Origin: Croceimicrobium sp965279135
GTDB taxonomy: Bacteria > Bacteroidota > Bacteroidia > Flavobacteriales > Schleiferiaceae
Length of the DNA stretch: 64,000 bases
Direction of reading: 5' to 3'
NCBI GenBank assembly: GCA_965279135.1
Contig: OZ257133.1
Location: 558,001 to 622,000 of the forward strand
In this document: positions 7,900-16,060 of the stretch, in pieces
Layout: each line of letters opens with the position of its first letter
Numbering within the stretch: the first letter of the stretch is position 1
The notes under the pieces: model-generated
Databases searched by the model: none
What the model was told of the DNA's origin: nothing
What the model saw: the letters and a program-made list of their open reading frames with translations, nothing else
Position numbers and translations under genes: made by a program

Positions 7900-9678
7900 T
7901 CACGATCCAAACTGTAAACTACTCAAGCTCTGATACAAGCCATCATTTTTGGCGATCAGTTCTTCATGGCTTCCCATTTCCACAAGTTTACCCTTATCAA
8001 GTACCAAGATTCGGTTGGCTTCCCGTACGGTAGATAGTCGATGAGCGATAACGATTGAAGTTCGTCCTTTCATTAGATTTTCGAGGGCTTCCTGAACCAG
8101 GCGTTCCGACTCTGAGTCAAGGGCGGAAGTGGCCTCATCTAATATTAAGATTAGAGGGTCTTTGAGGATGGCTCTGGCAATGGCTACGCGCTGTCGCTGA
8201 CCTCCGGATAGTTGTACTCCTCTTTCGCCAACAAGCGTGTCTAATTGTTCAGGAAAAGTTTCTATAAACTCCCAGGCATTGGCCTGCTTAGCGGCTTCAA
8301 TTATTTCATTGTCCGTTGCATCCGGCTTGCCATAGGCTATGTTTTCACGAATGCTTCCTCCAAAAAGAAATACATCTTGGGGAACCACTGCCATCTGATC
8401 TCTTAAGGCGGATAATTGATAATCAGCGGCACCTTTCCCATCGTAATAGATACATCCGGAATCTGGTCGGTAAAAATTGAGAATAAGTGAAACCAGAGTG
8501 GATTTTCCAGCTCCGGAAGGACCTACAACTGCGAGCTGTTCTCCTGCATTAAGTTCAAAACTAAGCTGATCAATAACTTTGGAATCAGGTCGACTGGGAT
8601 AGGTGAAATCTACATTCTCAAATCGGATATCGCCCTGGAAATTTGGGATGGGTCTACGTAGTTCATTTTCCTGTAAGTCCTCTGTTCCTTCATTAAAGAT
8701 GTCCATCAAGTCCTCCGTGGCGCCTATCGCCTTTTGTAAGTTGGCATACACATTAGCCAAACCGCCAATAGAACCGCCAATAAATGCTGAATAGAAAAGG
8801 AAGCTAATAAGCTCACCTACTTGTAGTTCATTACTTGCAATTAGATTTACTCCTTGCCAGATCACCGCTACCATGGCACCGAACATACCTAGGACAATAA
8901 ACGAGCTGAAAGCCCCTCTATAAAGTCCCCCCTTCATTCCTTGCTTGGCAACCTCATTAGTCCGCTTGCGGTAACGCGCTATTTCGAAGAACTCATTTGC
9001 ATATGCTTTTACATTGAAAATCCCTTGCAAAGTTTCCTCAACGATGGTGTTCGATTCAGCGACTTCATCCTGCATCGCCTTAGCATAATTACGGATGAAA
9101 CGACCGAAGAAAACGGCAATAACCATCACCACCGGAACTACCATCAGCATAAAGAGCGTCAGTTTCGTGGAGGTGATTAAAAGAATGGTAATTCCTCCAA
9201 AAATCACGATGATCTGACGGATAAACTCAGCCAGAGTAGTGGTGAAAGTTTCTTGTAATAAGGATATATCAGATGAAATTCGACTATTCAATTCACCCAC
9301 TCTTTTCCTACCGAAAAAACCGATCGGAAGCTGAATTAGGTGTTCGTAGGTAGCCTGTCGCAAATTCGCTAGAGTTTTCTGAGTAACGTTTACGAACAGG
9401 ACCACCCGGAAAAAAGAGACTATGGCTTGAGCCACCAGGATGCCAATCAGTAACAGGGAAATTCGATCGATTTGTTGAAAGATTTGATCAGAATTTACAG
9501 CATCTACTAGATCGCCCAGGTATTTTGGAAAGGCAAGATTTGCAGCAGAACTCAATACCAGGAAAACCATTCCGATGGCAAACTCGCCACGGTAGGGCTT
9601 TACATACTTATAAAGTCGAAGGGATTTTCGAAGCGAATCACGCGTTAATCGCTGCCGCTTTTTCTTTTCTTCCGCCAT
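7900..9678 (-). CDS. ABC exporter, fused permease and ATPase
   Basis: A 592-residue half-transporter of the MsbA/multidrug type. The N-terminal ~330 residues hold six membrane spans (for example GEFAIGMVFLVLSSAANLAF and LTLFMLMVVPVVMVIAVFFG). The ATPase follows, with Walker A VGPSGAGKST near residue 383, signature LSGGQRQRV near 488, Walker B LILILDEATSALD near 508 and the H-loop IVIAHRLST. It should work as a homodimer, exporting lipid or a hydrophobic compound, but the substrate cannot be read from sequence. No partner genes are adjacent. The gene ends beside the repeat region and starts 48 bases before the symporter stop on the same strand. Confidence 0.93.
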   Translation of the reverse strand: MAEEKKKRQRLTRDSLRKSLRLYKYVKPYRGEFAIGMVFLVLSSAANLAFPKYLGDLVDAVNSDQIFQQIDRISLLLIGILVAQAIVSFFRVVLFVNVTQKTLANLRQATYEHLIQLPIGFFGRKRVGELNSRISSDISLLQETFTTTLAEFIRQIIVIFGGITILLITSTKLTLFMLMVVPVVMVIAVFFGRFIRNYAKAMQDEVAESNTIVEETLQGIFNVKAYANEFFEIARYRKRTNEVAKQGMKGGLYRGAFSSFIVLGMFGAMVAVIWQGVNLIASNELQVGELISFLFYSAFIGGSIGGLANVYANLQKAIGATEDLMDIFNEGTEDLQENELRRPIPNFQGDIRFENVDFTYPSRPDSKVIDQLSFELNAGEQLAVVGPSGAGKSTLVSLILNFYRPDSGCIYYDGKGAADYQLSALRDQMAVVPQDVFLFGGSIRENIAYGKPDATDNEIIEAAKQANAWEFIETFPEQLDTLVGERGVQLSGGQRQRVAIARAILKDPLILILDEATSALDSESERLVQEALENLMKGRTSIVIAHRLSTVREANRILVLDKGKLVEMGSHEELIAKNDGLYQSLSSLQFGS

Positions 9679-9725
9679 TTGTTTTTTTGGATCTGGGCGG
9701 CAAATTTAAGCCAATAAGCTTTCCC

Positions 9726-11516
9726 TTATTTAGTGGGAGCAATTTCTCCGTTCTTGATTCTTTGCCAGTAGTTTTTCAACTCCGAGCGCACCTCACCGCT
9801 TAATAGCAGTAGTCCAATGATATTAGGGAAGGCCATAGCGAGAATCATCATATCCGAGAAGTCGAGGACCGCGCCAAGACCTACCGAAGAGCCTACCCAA
9901 ACAAATACACAGAAAATCACTTTATAAATGATCTCGGTGGTTTGATTTCTTCCGAAAAGGAAGGTCCAGGCTCTCAATCCATAATAACTCCAGCTAATCA
10001 TAGTTGAGAAGGCAAATAGGAAAATCGCCACAACTAGTACGTAAGGGAACCAGGATATTTCGCTGCCAAAAGCTTGTGAAGTAAGTTGAGCACCTCCTAG
10101 ACCACCAACTTCGTCGAATCCAGTAAAAATAAGTACCAGTGCTGTTAGGGTACAAACTACTACTGTATCAATAAAGGGTTCCATTAGAGCTACAAAACCC
10201 TCACTTACCGGGTGTTTGGTTTTGGCCGCAGAGTGCGCAATAGCTGCACTACCTACACCTGCCTCATTAGAGAATGCCGCACGACGCACTCCTTGAATTA
10301 GAACTCCGATAAATCCACCTAACATGGCCGGCGGACTAAATGCCCCATTAATTATTTTAGTGATGGCTTCACCAATATTTCCAATGTTCATCAAGATGAT
10401 GGTGAGAGCGGCTAGAATATATAAGCCCGCCATAAAGGGCACTATCTTTTCCGTAACCTTAGCAATACTCCTAATACCACCTAATATCACTGCTCCAACC
10501 AATAAAGCCATTACGATACCAAAAGCGCTGCCATGACCCTGCATAAAGGTGAACTCCGTGGAAACAATTTCAAAAGCTTGATTAGCCTGGAACATATTTC
10601 CTCCACCAAAGCTGGCTCCGATTGCCAGGACGGCGAATACTACCGCCAGAACTTTTCCTAGACCACCCATACCGCGCTTTGCTAATCCTTTTCTTAGATA
10701 GCGCATTGGTCCACCTTCTACTACTCCGTCCTCACCAATATCCCTGTATTTCACCCCAAGTGTACATTCTGTGAACTTGGACGCCATACTCACTAAACCG
10801 ACAATTATAAGCCAAAATGTTGCTCCCGGTCCACCAACCGAAATAGCAACTGCTACTCCCGCGATATTACCCAAACCTACTGTGGCACTGACAGCTGTTG
10901 CTAGAGCCTGGAAATGAGTTACCTCTCCGGGAGCATCCTTTTCATCATATTTTCCTCTTACTAGTTTTATTGAATGTCTCCAACCCCAGAAATTGACGAA
11001 TCCCATGCGAATGGTAAAAAAGATTGCTCCGAAGATGAGCCATATAACAATAAATGGAATGCTATTCGTACGAAGTTCTCCATTAGGATGACGTGATATC
11101 GTTCCATCTTCCAAAATGACACGATTGTCATATAGCCCAAGAAAATGGAAAGGATCCCAAAAGATTACGGTAGCGATTCCATTAACCACGGGTTTCATAT
11201 TTCCATTAAGCTTCTCAGCTACAGATTCTCCTGGGATGATAAAGGTTTGACTTAAAGTATCATTTGCATCATATACCAGAACGCTGTGCTCCATGGCTTC
11301 TACCAAGCCGTTGGCAGTGCGAGAAAGGGTATCAGTACCCTTGTTACTCCATTTATAGTAATAGGGAGGGGTACCTCCGGAGAGTTTTATTGAGGCTCTT
11401 CCGTCATTGATCTTTTCTGTTGGATTAACGATTTCGAAGTTTTCAATTTTCAGCTTTCCCTGGGCAAATGATCCGAAAGTGAAAAGGCTGAGCAGAAGAG
11501 CTATTCTAAAACGCAT
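9726..11516 (-). CDS. Alanine/glycine:cation symporter (AGCS) family protein with exported N-terminal domain
   Basis: The core (about residues 140-580 from the chosen start) is an AGCS-family transporter that moves alanine or glycine with Na+. Family segments are ATAVSATVGLGNIAGVAVAISVGGPGA, SMASKFTECTLGVKYRD, and GVRRAAFSNEAGVGSAAIAHSAAKT. Unusually, a cleavable-looking signal peptide (MRFRIALLLSLFTFGSFAQ) and about 120 extracytoplasmic residues come first, including the segment IKLSGGTPPYYYKWSNKGTD, which looks like a SprB-type repeat. I chose the ATG at 11516 because the signal peptide begins there; an in-frame ATG at 11543 would add nine residues. The transporter call is firm, the exact substrate is not. 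Confidence 0.9.
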   Translation of the reverse strand: MRFRIALLLSLFTFGSFAQGKLKIENFEIVNPTEKINDGRASIKLSGGTPPYYYKWSNKGTDTLSRTANGLVEAMEHSVLVYDANDTLSQTFIIPGESVAEKLNGNMKPVVNGIATVIFWDPFHFLGLYDNRVILEDGTISRHPNGELRTNSIPFIVIWLIFGAIFFTIRMGFVNFWGWRHSIKLVRGKYDEKDAPGEVTHFQALATAVSATVGLGNIAGVAVAISVGGPGATFWLIIVGLVSMASKFTECTLGVKYRDIGEDGVVEGGPMRYLRKGLAKRGMGGLGKVLAVVFAVLAIGASFGGGNMFQANQAFEIVSTEFTFMQGHGSAFGIVMALLVGAVILGGIRSIAKVTEKIVPFMAGLYILAALTIILMNIGNIGEAITKIINGAFSPPAMLGGFIGVLIQGVRRAAFSNEAGVGSAAIAHSAAKTKHPVSEGFVALMEPFIDTVVVCTLTALVLIFTGFDEVGGLGGAQLTSQAFGSEISWFPYVLVVAIFLFAFSTMISWSYYGLRAWTFLFGRNQTTEIIYKVIFCVFVWVGSSVGLGAVLDFSDMMILAMAFPNIIGLLLLSGEVRSELKNYWQRIKNGEIAPTK

Positions 11517-11591
11517 GTAGGTGCTGTTATTTAAGGAAGCCACAAGTATCGCAAAAAAAAGGCAGTTTGTAAAATTGACTAGCGGTACAAG

Positions 11592-12734
11592 ATGCAGACT
11601 ATCGCTATTATTAAATGCTTAATGTGGTGCTTACTTAGTGGATGCAGGCCATATTGTATTGTGGAAAAGATAACTCCCAGCACGGTCCGTAGTCTGCTAG
11701 TTTTATTCGTTCTGGCATTACTCTTACAGATTGTCGAAGTCTATTATTGGGAGCTTTTTCCACCCGAACCCCTTTTAAGCTCGATGGAGATACAAGCCAT
11801 CGAACGGAAATGGGCTCAGGAGGACAGTTTGAAAGAGCAGCGGTTTGTCCGGGCTCTAAAGCCTTTTGATCCTAATCTTATTGATTCTGTGTTTCTGAGT
11901 TCCTTGGGTCTAGATATACATCTGCAGGCTAACTGGTTAAACTACCTTCGGTCCGGAGCACATTTTAGGAATAAGGAAGATTTACTTCGCCTCTACTCGA
12001 TGGATAGTTCACTTTATCAACGTTTGTATCCTTATCTCCAAATCGCTAATTCAAGCATTATCTCTAAGAGCTCAGATTTGGAGAATGAATCACCTTTGGT
12101 GCTTAAACCGGATAGCTTCAATCCAAATCTGGTGAGTCGAAATGAAATGGAGACCATGGGTTTTCCGAAAAACTTTCAGAACGGGCTCATTGGTTTTCGC
12201 GAGAAGTATCGGCCATTTAAAAGGAGTCAGGACTTATACCTTATATATGGTATGGACTCAGGTATCGTTTCACAACTTATACCCTGGATTATTTTGGATA
12301 CGACAGGGAATCCAGATGAGTCGCTATTTGTAGATTTAAACCAGGCTGATTCAACTGAATTAATTAAGATTAATGGGATAGGCTCGGTGAAGGCTCAAAG
12401 AATTATTGAATGGCGAAATCGTTTGGGCGGATTTCATAGTCTACAGCAGTTGGAAGATCATCATATTATAGATTCGATTACTCTGCTGGGTATTAAGGAT
12501 AATCTTAGGCTTGGAGTTTTTATTCGAAACCTTTCCTTGAATGAAAGCAGTTTAGAAGATTTGCAGTCTCATCCTTATATCAATTATTACCTCGCTTTAA
12601 GTATAGTGCAGTTTAGAGAGAGGTTCAGGCAATTTAAATCTATTGACGAACTCGCGAACATTGAATTGGTGGATGATGTATTATTCAGTAAACTTGCACC
12701 CTACTTTAAAGAAGCTGTTTTGGATTCTTTATAA
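11592..12734 (+). CDS. Membrane-anchored helix-hairpin-helix (ComEA-like) protein
   Basis: A protein of up to 380 residues with one N-terminal membrane span (RSLLVLFVLALLLQIVEVYYW) and four repeats of a helix-hairpin-helix-like unit. The clearest is DLNQADSTELIKINGIGSVKAQRIIEWRNRLGGF (~245-280), which is a ComEA-type DNA-binding fold. The other three (near residues 115-150, 190-230 and 315-375) are degenerate but keep the F(R/K)-x-x-x-D-L(L/Y) pattern. Family members in Bacteroidota are common and of uncertain role; ComEA itself binds incoming DNA. The start is uncertain, since the first 23 residues are unlike an ordinary N-terminus and a GTG at 11661 sits just before the span. It stands alone, 26 bases before the acyl-CoA dehydrogenase. 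Confidence 0.78.
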   Translation: MQTIAIIKCLMWCLLSGCRPYCIVEKITPSTVRSLLVLFVLALLLQIVEVYYWELFPPEPLLSSMEIQAIERKWAQEDSLKEQRFVRALKPFDPNLIDSVFLSSLGLDIHLQANWLNYLRSGAHFRNKEDLLRLYSMDSSLYQRLYPYLQIANSSIISKSSDLENESPLVLKPDSFNPNLVSRNEMETMGFPKNFQNGLIGFREKYRPFKRSQDLYLIYGMDSGIVSQLIPWIILDTTGNPDESLFVDLNQADSTELIKINGIGSVKAQRIIEWRNRLGGFHSLQQLEDHHIIDSITLLGIKDNLRLGVFIRNLSLNESSLEDLQSHPYINYYLALSIVQFRERFRQFKSIDELANIELVDDVLFSKLAPYFKEAVLDSL

Positions 12735-12759
12735 GTGAACCTCTCTAAATAATTGCAGT

Positions 12760-13920
12760 ATGGAAACTATGACTGCCGGGATGACTTTCGCGTCCACGGA
12801 AACTCAGAAAATGATAGCAGAATCTGTTCGTGATTTTGCCGAGCAGCATATCAGACCAAATATTATGAAGTGGGATGAGAGCCAGGAATTTCCTGCCCAA
12901 GTGCTTCGTCAATTAGGCGAGATGGGCTTGATGGGAGTTTTAGTTCCGGAGGAGTATGGCGGTTCAGGATTGGGCTATTTTGAGTACGTTGCTGCTATCC
13001 GCGAACTCTCTAAAGTTGATCCCTCGATTGGCCTAAGTATGGCGGCTCATAATTCGCTCTGTACAAATCATATTTTAACCTTCGGCAATGAGGAGCAAAA
13101 GCAAAAATATTTACCCAAGCTAGCCACTGGAGAGCATATTGGTGCTTGGGGACTTACCGAAGCGGGCACCGGTAGTGATGCCGGTGGAATGGATACCGTT
13201 GCGGTGCGTGATGGCGATCATTGGGTTATTAATGGCGCTAAAAACTGGATCACTCATGGAATAAGTGGTGAAGTAGCAGTGGTAATCGTTAGAACCGGAG
13301 AGAAAAGAGATTCTCATGGCATGACCGCTTTCGTTGTAGAACGTGGGACTCCAGGCTTTAGAGGAGGTCGTAAGGAGAATAAACTTGGAATGCGCGCTTC
13401 AGAAACCGCTGAAATGATTTTTGAGGATTGTCGAATTCCTCATGCCAATATGTTAGGTGAAGAGGGAGACGGTTTTATTCAGGCTATGAAAATTCTGGAT
13501 GGTGGTAGAATTTCCATTGCTGCCTTATCTCTGGGTATTGGATTTGGGGCATTGGAAGCAGCGGTTCAGTATTCTAAGGAGAGAGTACAATTTGGTAAGC
13601 CTATTAGTCATTTTCAGGGCGTAAGTTTTAAGATCGCTGATATGGCAACAAAAATGGAAGCTGCTGAATTGTTGACCTGGCAAGCCTGCGATCTTAAAAA
13701 CAAAGGAGAGAAAGTTACCATGGCCGGAGCGAAAGCCAAGATGTATAGTTCTGAGGTTGCTGTGATGGTTTGTAATGAAGCTGTTCAGATTTTCGGTGGA
13801 TATGGATTTACGAAAGACTTTCCCGTAGAGAAGTTCTATCGCGATGTAAAGCTTTGCACCATTGGCGAAGGAACGACTGAGATACAAAAGTTGGTTATTT
13901 CCAGGGAATTGATGAAATAG
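12760..13920 (+). CDS. Acyl-CoA dehydrogenase
   Basis: A 386-residue flavoprotein of the short/branched-chain acyl-CoA dehydrogenase group, which introduces the 2,3 double bond into acyl-CoA and passes electrons to ETF. Family segments are GAWGLTEAGTGSDAGG (FAD/substrate loop), GRISIAALSLGIGFGALEAA, QIFGGYGFTKDFPVEKFYRD, and IGEGTTEIQ, in which E370 is the expected catalytic base, as in short-chain enzymes. The length is normal. The first residues METMTAGMTF offer three start codons and the true one is open. It fits the acyl-CoA traffic implied by the two mutase systems in this window, but its chain-length preference is not certain. Confidence 0.94.
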   Translation: METMTAGMTFASTETQKMIAESVRDFAEQHIRPNIMKWDESQEFPAQVLRQLGEMGLMGVLVPEEYGGSGLGYFEYVAAIRELSKVDPSIGLSMAAHNSLCTNHILTFGNEEQKQKYLPKLATGEHIGAWGLTEAGTGSDAGGMDTVAVRDGDHWVINGAKNWITHGISGEVAVVIVRTGEKRDSHGMTAFVVERGTPGFRGGRKENKLGMRASETAEMIFEDCRIPHANMLGEEGDGFIQAMKILDGGRISIAALSLGIGFGALEAAVQYSKERVQFGKPISHFQGVSFKIADMATKMEAAELLTWQACDLKNKGEKVTMAGAKAKMYSSEVAVMVCNEAVQIFGGYGFTKDFPVEKFYRDVKLCTIGEGTTEIQKLVISRELMK

Positions 13921-13944
13921 CTATTTACGATTTGATTATTTAGC

Positions 13945-13952
13945 TATATTTG
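13945..13952 (+). promoter_or_regulatory. Bacteroidota -7 promoter element before rpsU
   Basis: TATATTTG matches the TAnnTTTG -7 consensus of Bacteroidota housekeeping promoters and lies 25 bases before the rpsU start. No well-placed -33 TTG was found, so it is only a half-supported promoter. Confidence 0.5.
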
Positions 13953-13977
13953 CAGCCCAAAAAATTAAAAGCGAAGA

Positions 13978-14169
13978 ATGTTAGTAATTTCTGTTAAAGA
14001 AGGTGAGTCTATCGACCGTGCGTTAAAGCGTTACAAGCGTAAATACGATCGCACCGGCGTGATGAAGGAGATTCGTGGCCGCAAGCAGTTTGTAAAGCCA
14101 TCTGTAGCGCGTCGCAAGGAGATCATCAAGGCTGCCTACATTCAGCAGATCCGTCAGGAAGAGGAATAA
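13978..14169 (+). CDS. rpsU: 30S ribosomal protein S21
   Basis: A 63-residue basic protein with the S21 pattern: VISVKEGESIDRALKRYKRKYDRTGV near the start, the RGRKQFVKPSVARR centre, and a KAAYIQQIRQEEE end. S21 is a small-subunit protein near the anti-Shine-Dalgarno end of 16S rRNA. In Bacteroidota it takes part in hiding that sequence, consistent with the lack of Shine-Dalgarno sites in this window. It has its own probable promoter (13945) and is followed 66 bases later by the recombinase gene. Confidence 0.97.
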   Translation: MLVISVKEGESIDRALKRYKRKYDRTGVMKEIRGRKQFVKPSVARRKEIIKAAYIQQIRQEEE

Positions 14170-14235
14170 GTCCTCATTTCAGACTGACCATATTTCAGCA
14201 AGGGTTTGTATATCTTTACATTCCCTTGCTTTTTT

Positions 14236-15144
14236 ATGTCCAATACTCAAGCTTTTCTCGATCACTTGAAGTTCCAGAAACGGTTTTCGGAACACACTAT
14301 TCGAGCTTATGAAAAGGACCTTCAGTTATTTGAAGAGTTTGTCTTAGAAACCTTTGAAGAGGAAGATCTTGCCAAGGTGCATCATGGCATGGTTAGATCC
14401 TGGGTAGTGCAGATGGTAGAGGAAGAGCTTGCTCGCACCAGCATCAAACGAAAAGTTAGTGCCTTACGGTCTTATTATAAATTTCTTTTGCGCGAGGGAA
14501 GGGTGAAGAGCAATGTTGCTGCTCAGGTTGTAGTGCCCAAGCCTCCTAAGAAATTAATGAGGGTTGTTCCCGAAGAGGATATGCTGGCCCTCTTATCATT
14601 GGAAATTGATGAAGAGGATTACTGGATGTATACGCAATCCCTTATTCTTGATCTATTCTATCAATGTGGATTACGCCTAAGTGAATTGATCAATTTAAGG
14701 ATTGGTGATTTGAGGTTAGAGTCCGCCTATATAAAAGTTCACGGAAAGGGTAAAAAGGAGCGGGAAATACCCCTTGGTGAAATATTGATAAAGCGACTTC
14801 AATTTTACTTACGAGCGCATCGCAGTGGCCTCGGGGCCTCGGATGCGGAAGAGCCTTTGTTCCTAACCTTGAAAGGTAAAAAGCTCTATCCCAAGCTTGT
14901 TTACAATTCGGTAAATGCATATCTTAGTTTGGTCAGTGGGGTAGAGCAAAAGAGTCCACATACCTTGAGGCATTCTTTTGCAAGTCACTTACTAAATCGG
15001 GGTGCTGATCTTAATTCTGTAAAGGAGTTATTAGGACATTCGTCCTTGGCGGCAACGCAGGTTTATACACACAACTCCATTGATCGTCTAAAATCGTTGT
15101 ATAACCAGGCTCATCCAAGAGCCACAAATTCTGATGGTCTATGA
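14236..15144 (+). CDS. Xer-type tyrosine recombinase
   Basis: A 302-residue tyrosine recombinase of the XerC/XerD class that resolves chromosome dimers at dif sites. The N-terminal SAM-like domain (~1-95) is followed by the catalytic domain with R147 (CGLRLSEL), K172, H242 and R245 (HTLRHSFAS), H268 (LLGHSS) and the nucleophile Y277 (TQVYTHNS). I chose the ATG at 14236 because upstream in-frame residues (MYIFTFPCFF) lack family character and the core begins QAFLDHLKFQKRFSEHTIRAYEKDL. It overlaps hpf by four bases (ATGA). It sits in a core-gene block with no sign of an integrated element. XerC and XerD cannot be distinguished here. Confidence 0.93.
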   Translation: MSNTQAFLDHLKFQKRFSEHTIRAYEKDLQLFEEFVLETFEEEDLAKVHHGMVRSWVVQMVEEELARTSIKRKVSALRSYYKFLLREGRVKSNVAAQVVVPKPPKKLMRVVPEEDMLALLSLEIDEEDYWMYTQSLILDLFYQCGLRLSELINLRIGDLRLESAYIKVHGKGKKEREIPLGEILIKRLQFYLRAHRSGLGASDAEEPLFLTLKGKKLYPKLVYNSVNAYLSLVSGVEQKSPHTLRHSFASHLLNRGADLNSVKELLGHSSLAATQVYTHNSIDRLKSLYNQAHPRATNSDGL

Positions 15145-15446
15145 AAGCTACCTTTCAGTCTGTAAATTTCACTGCGGATGCGAAATTGATCGAATTCATT
15201 CAACGCAAACTTGATAAGCTCGAATTATTCAATGACCGAATCATTAATGGAGAGGTTTTTCTAAAAGTTGAGAACACTTCTTCCAAAGAAAATAAGATAG
15301 TTGAGATCAAACTTCATATCCCAGGACATGAACTGGTGGTAAAAAAGCAAAATAAGTCCTTTGAAGCAGCAGCCGATATGGCTACTGAAGCCTTGCGCAG
15401 ACAGCTAATAAGGCACAAGGATAAGCCCCGGATGGCGGCCCTCTAA
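15141..15446 (+). CDS. hpf: Ribosome hibernation promoting factor, short form (HPF/RaiA family)
   Basis: A 101-residue protein with the beta-alpha-beta-beta-beta-alpha fold pattern of HPF/YfiA: VNFTADAKLIEFIQRKLDKLELF at the start, VEIKLHIPGHELVVKKQNKSFEAAADMATEALRRQLIRHKDK at the end. It lacks the C-terminal dimerisation domain of long HPF. Such proteins bind the 30S decoding centre in stationary phase and inactivate ribosomes. It is coupled to the recombinase gene by an ATGA overlap and precedes the tRNA block, so it is the last gene of its operon. Confidence 0.93.
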   Translation: MKATFQSVNFTADAKLIEFIQRKLDKLELFNDRIINGEVFLKVENTSSKENKIVEIKLHIPGHELVVKKQNKSFEAAADMATEALRRQLIRHKDKPRMAAL

Positions 15447-15464
15447 AAATTTCAATATAGCCCA

Positions 15465-15494
15465 TTGTGGCAATCAAAATTACTTTTACATTTG
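15465..15494 (+). promoter_or_regulatory. Promoter of the tRNA-tuf block
   Basis: TTG at 15465-15467, a 19-base spacer, and TACATTTG at 15487-15494 match the Bacteroidota consensus TTG-N19-TAnnTTTG exactly. It lies 48 bases upstream of the first tRNA, so it is the probable promoter for the tRNA cluster and perhaps for tuf. Confidence 0.75.
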
Positions 15495-15525
15495 CAGTCC
15501 GTTTTTGAAGCGGACTGTTCTTTTA
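15495..15525 (+). terminator. Hairpin with T-tail between hpf and the tRNA block
   Basis: CAGTCCG (15495-15501) and CGGACTG (15511-15517) form a perfect 7-bp stem with a 9-base loop, followed by TTCTTTTA. It could end the recombinase-hpf transcript. It directly abuts the -7 box of the tRNA promoter, so the tRNA transcript would start within it. Confidence 0.55.
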
Positions 15526-15542
15526 TATAGAAACACGTAAAA

Positions 15543-15616
15543 GCCTGTGTAGCTCAGTTGGCCAGAGCAGCTGATTTGTAATCAGCTGGTCGGGGGTTCG
15601 AATCCCTCCACAGGCT
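15543..15616 (+). tRNA. tRNA-Thr (anticodon TGT)
   Basis: A 74-base cloverleaf. The acceptor stem GCCTGTG pairs with CACAGGC, the D-arm has TAGCTCAGTTGG, the anticodon loop is TTTGTAA with anticodon TGT, and the T-arm has GGTTCGAATC. CCA is not encoded. It is the first of four tRNAs before tuf. Confidence 0.96.
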
Positions 15617-15669
15617 CTGAATTTATTGGGGCTGTAGCCTTTTATGAAGTTCTTTTAATTTATTGTTTC

Positions 15670-15752
15670 GGGGAGATACTCAAGCGGCCAACGAGGACAG
15701 ACTGTAAATCTGTTGGTATTTACCTTCGCAGGTTCGAATCCTGCTCTCCCCA
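15670..15752 (+). tRNA. tRNA-Tyr (anticodon GTA)
   Basis: An 83-base class II tRNA with acceptor GGGGAGA/TCTCCCC, a long variable arm (TTGGTATTTACCTTCGC region), anticodon GTA in CTGTAAA and the T-arm GGTTCGAATCC. The order Thr-Tyr-Gly-Thr-tuf is that of many bacteria, including E. coli. Confidence 0.95.
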
Positions 15753-15775
15753 CTATTATAGACCAAAAGGTTTAG

Positions 15776-15849
15776 GCGGGAGTAGCTCAGCTGGCTAGAG
15801 CATCAGCCTTCCAAGCTGAGGGTCGCGGGTTCGAATCCCGTTTCCCGCT
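15776..15849 (+). tRNA. tRNA-Gly (anticodon TCC)
   Basis: A 74-base cloverleaf with acceptor GCGGGAG pairing with TTCCCGC (one G-T pair), D-arm TAGCTCAGCTGG, anticodon loop CTTCCAA with anticodon TCC, and T-arm GGTTCGAATCC. Confidence 0.95.
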
Positions 15850-15851
15850 CT

Positions 15852-15898
15852 AAAACGATAGGTTCAAAGATAATTGTGTCTTGGGCCTATCGTTTTTA
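15852..15898 (+). terminator. Terminator-like hairpin inside the tRNA cluster
   Basis: AAAACGATAGG (15852-15862) and CCTATCGTTTT (15886-15896) form an 11-bp stem around a 23-base loop, and the 3' arm ends in a T-run. It lies between tRNA-Gly and tRNA-Thr(GGT). It may partly terminate, or may be a processing hairpin. Confidence 0.6.
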
Positions 15899-15919
15899 TG
15901 GGTTTAATCACCCAGGTAA

Positions 15920-15991
15920 GCCGATGTAGCTCAGGGGTAGAGCGTTTCCTTGGTAAGGAAGAGGTCAGGGGTTCAATTCCCCTCATTGGCT
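15920..15991 (+). tRNA. tRNA-Thr (anticodon GGT)
   Basis: A 72-base cloverleaf with acceptor GCCGATG pairing with CATTGGC (one G-T pair), D-arm TAGCTCAGGGG, anticodon loop TTGGTAA with anticodon GGT, and T-arm GGTTCAATTCC. It directly precedes tuf. Confidence 0.95.
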
Positions 15992-15993
15992 CT

Positions 15994-16026
15994 AAGTGAA
16001 AGACCACAGTGGTCTCGCTTATTTTT
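15994..16026 (+). terminator. Hairpin with T-run before tuf
   Basis: AAGTG and AGACC (15994-16005) pair with GGTCT and CGCTT (16011-16020) around the loop ACAGT with a two-base bulge, followed by ATTTTTG. It could be a terminator, or an RNA processing site that separates tRNA-Thr from the tuf message. The TATTTTTG overlapping its tail also fits a -7 box for a tuf promoter. Confidence 0.45.
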
Positions 16027-16060
16027 GATGTAACGTTTTAATTTTTAAGACAAAAGAACC

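Noticed and set aside
7812..8033. Plus-strand reading frame of 73 codons in the repeat region
   Set aside because: It runs from repeats into the antisense of the ABC transporter gene and has no protein-like composition.
14236..15144. Xer-type recombinase as the integrase of a mobile element
   Set aside because: Length and motifs fit housekeeping XerC/XerD, it is coupled to hpf, and the adjoining tRNA genes are intact, with no flanking direct repeats or cargo genes seen.
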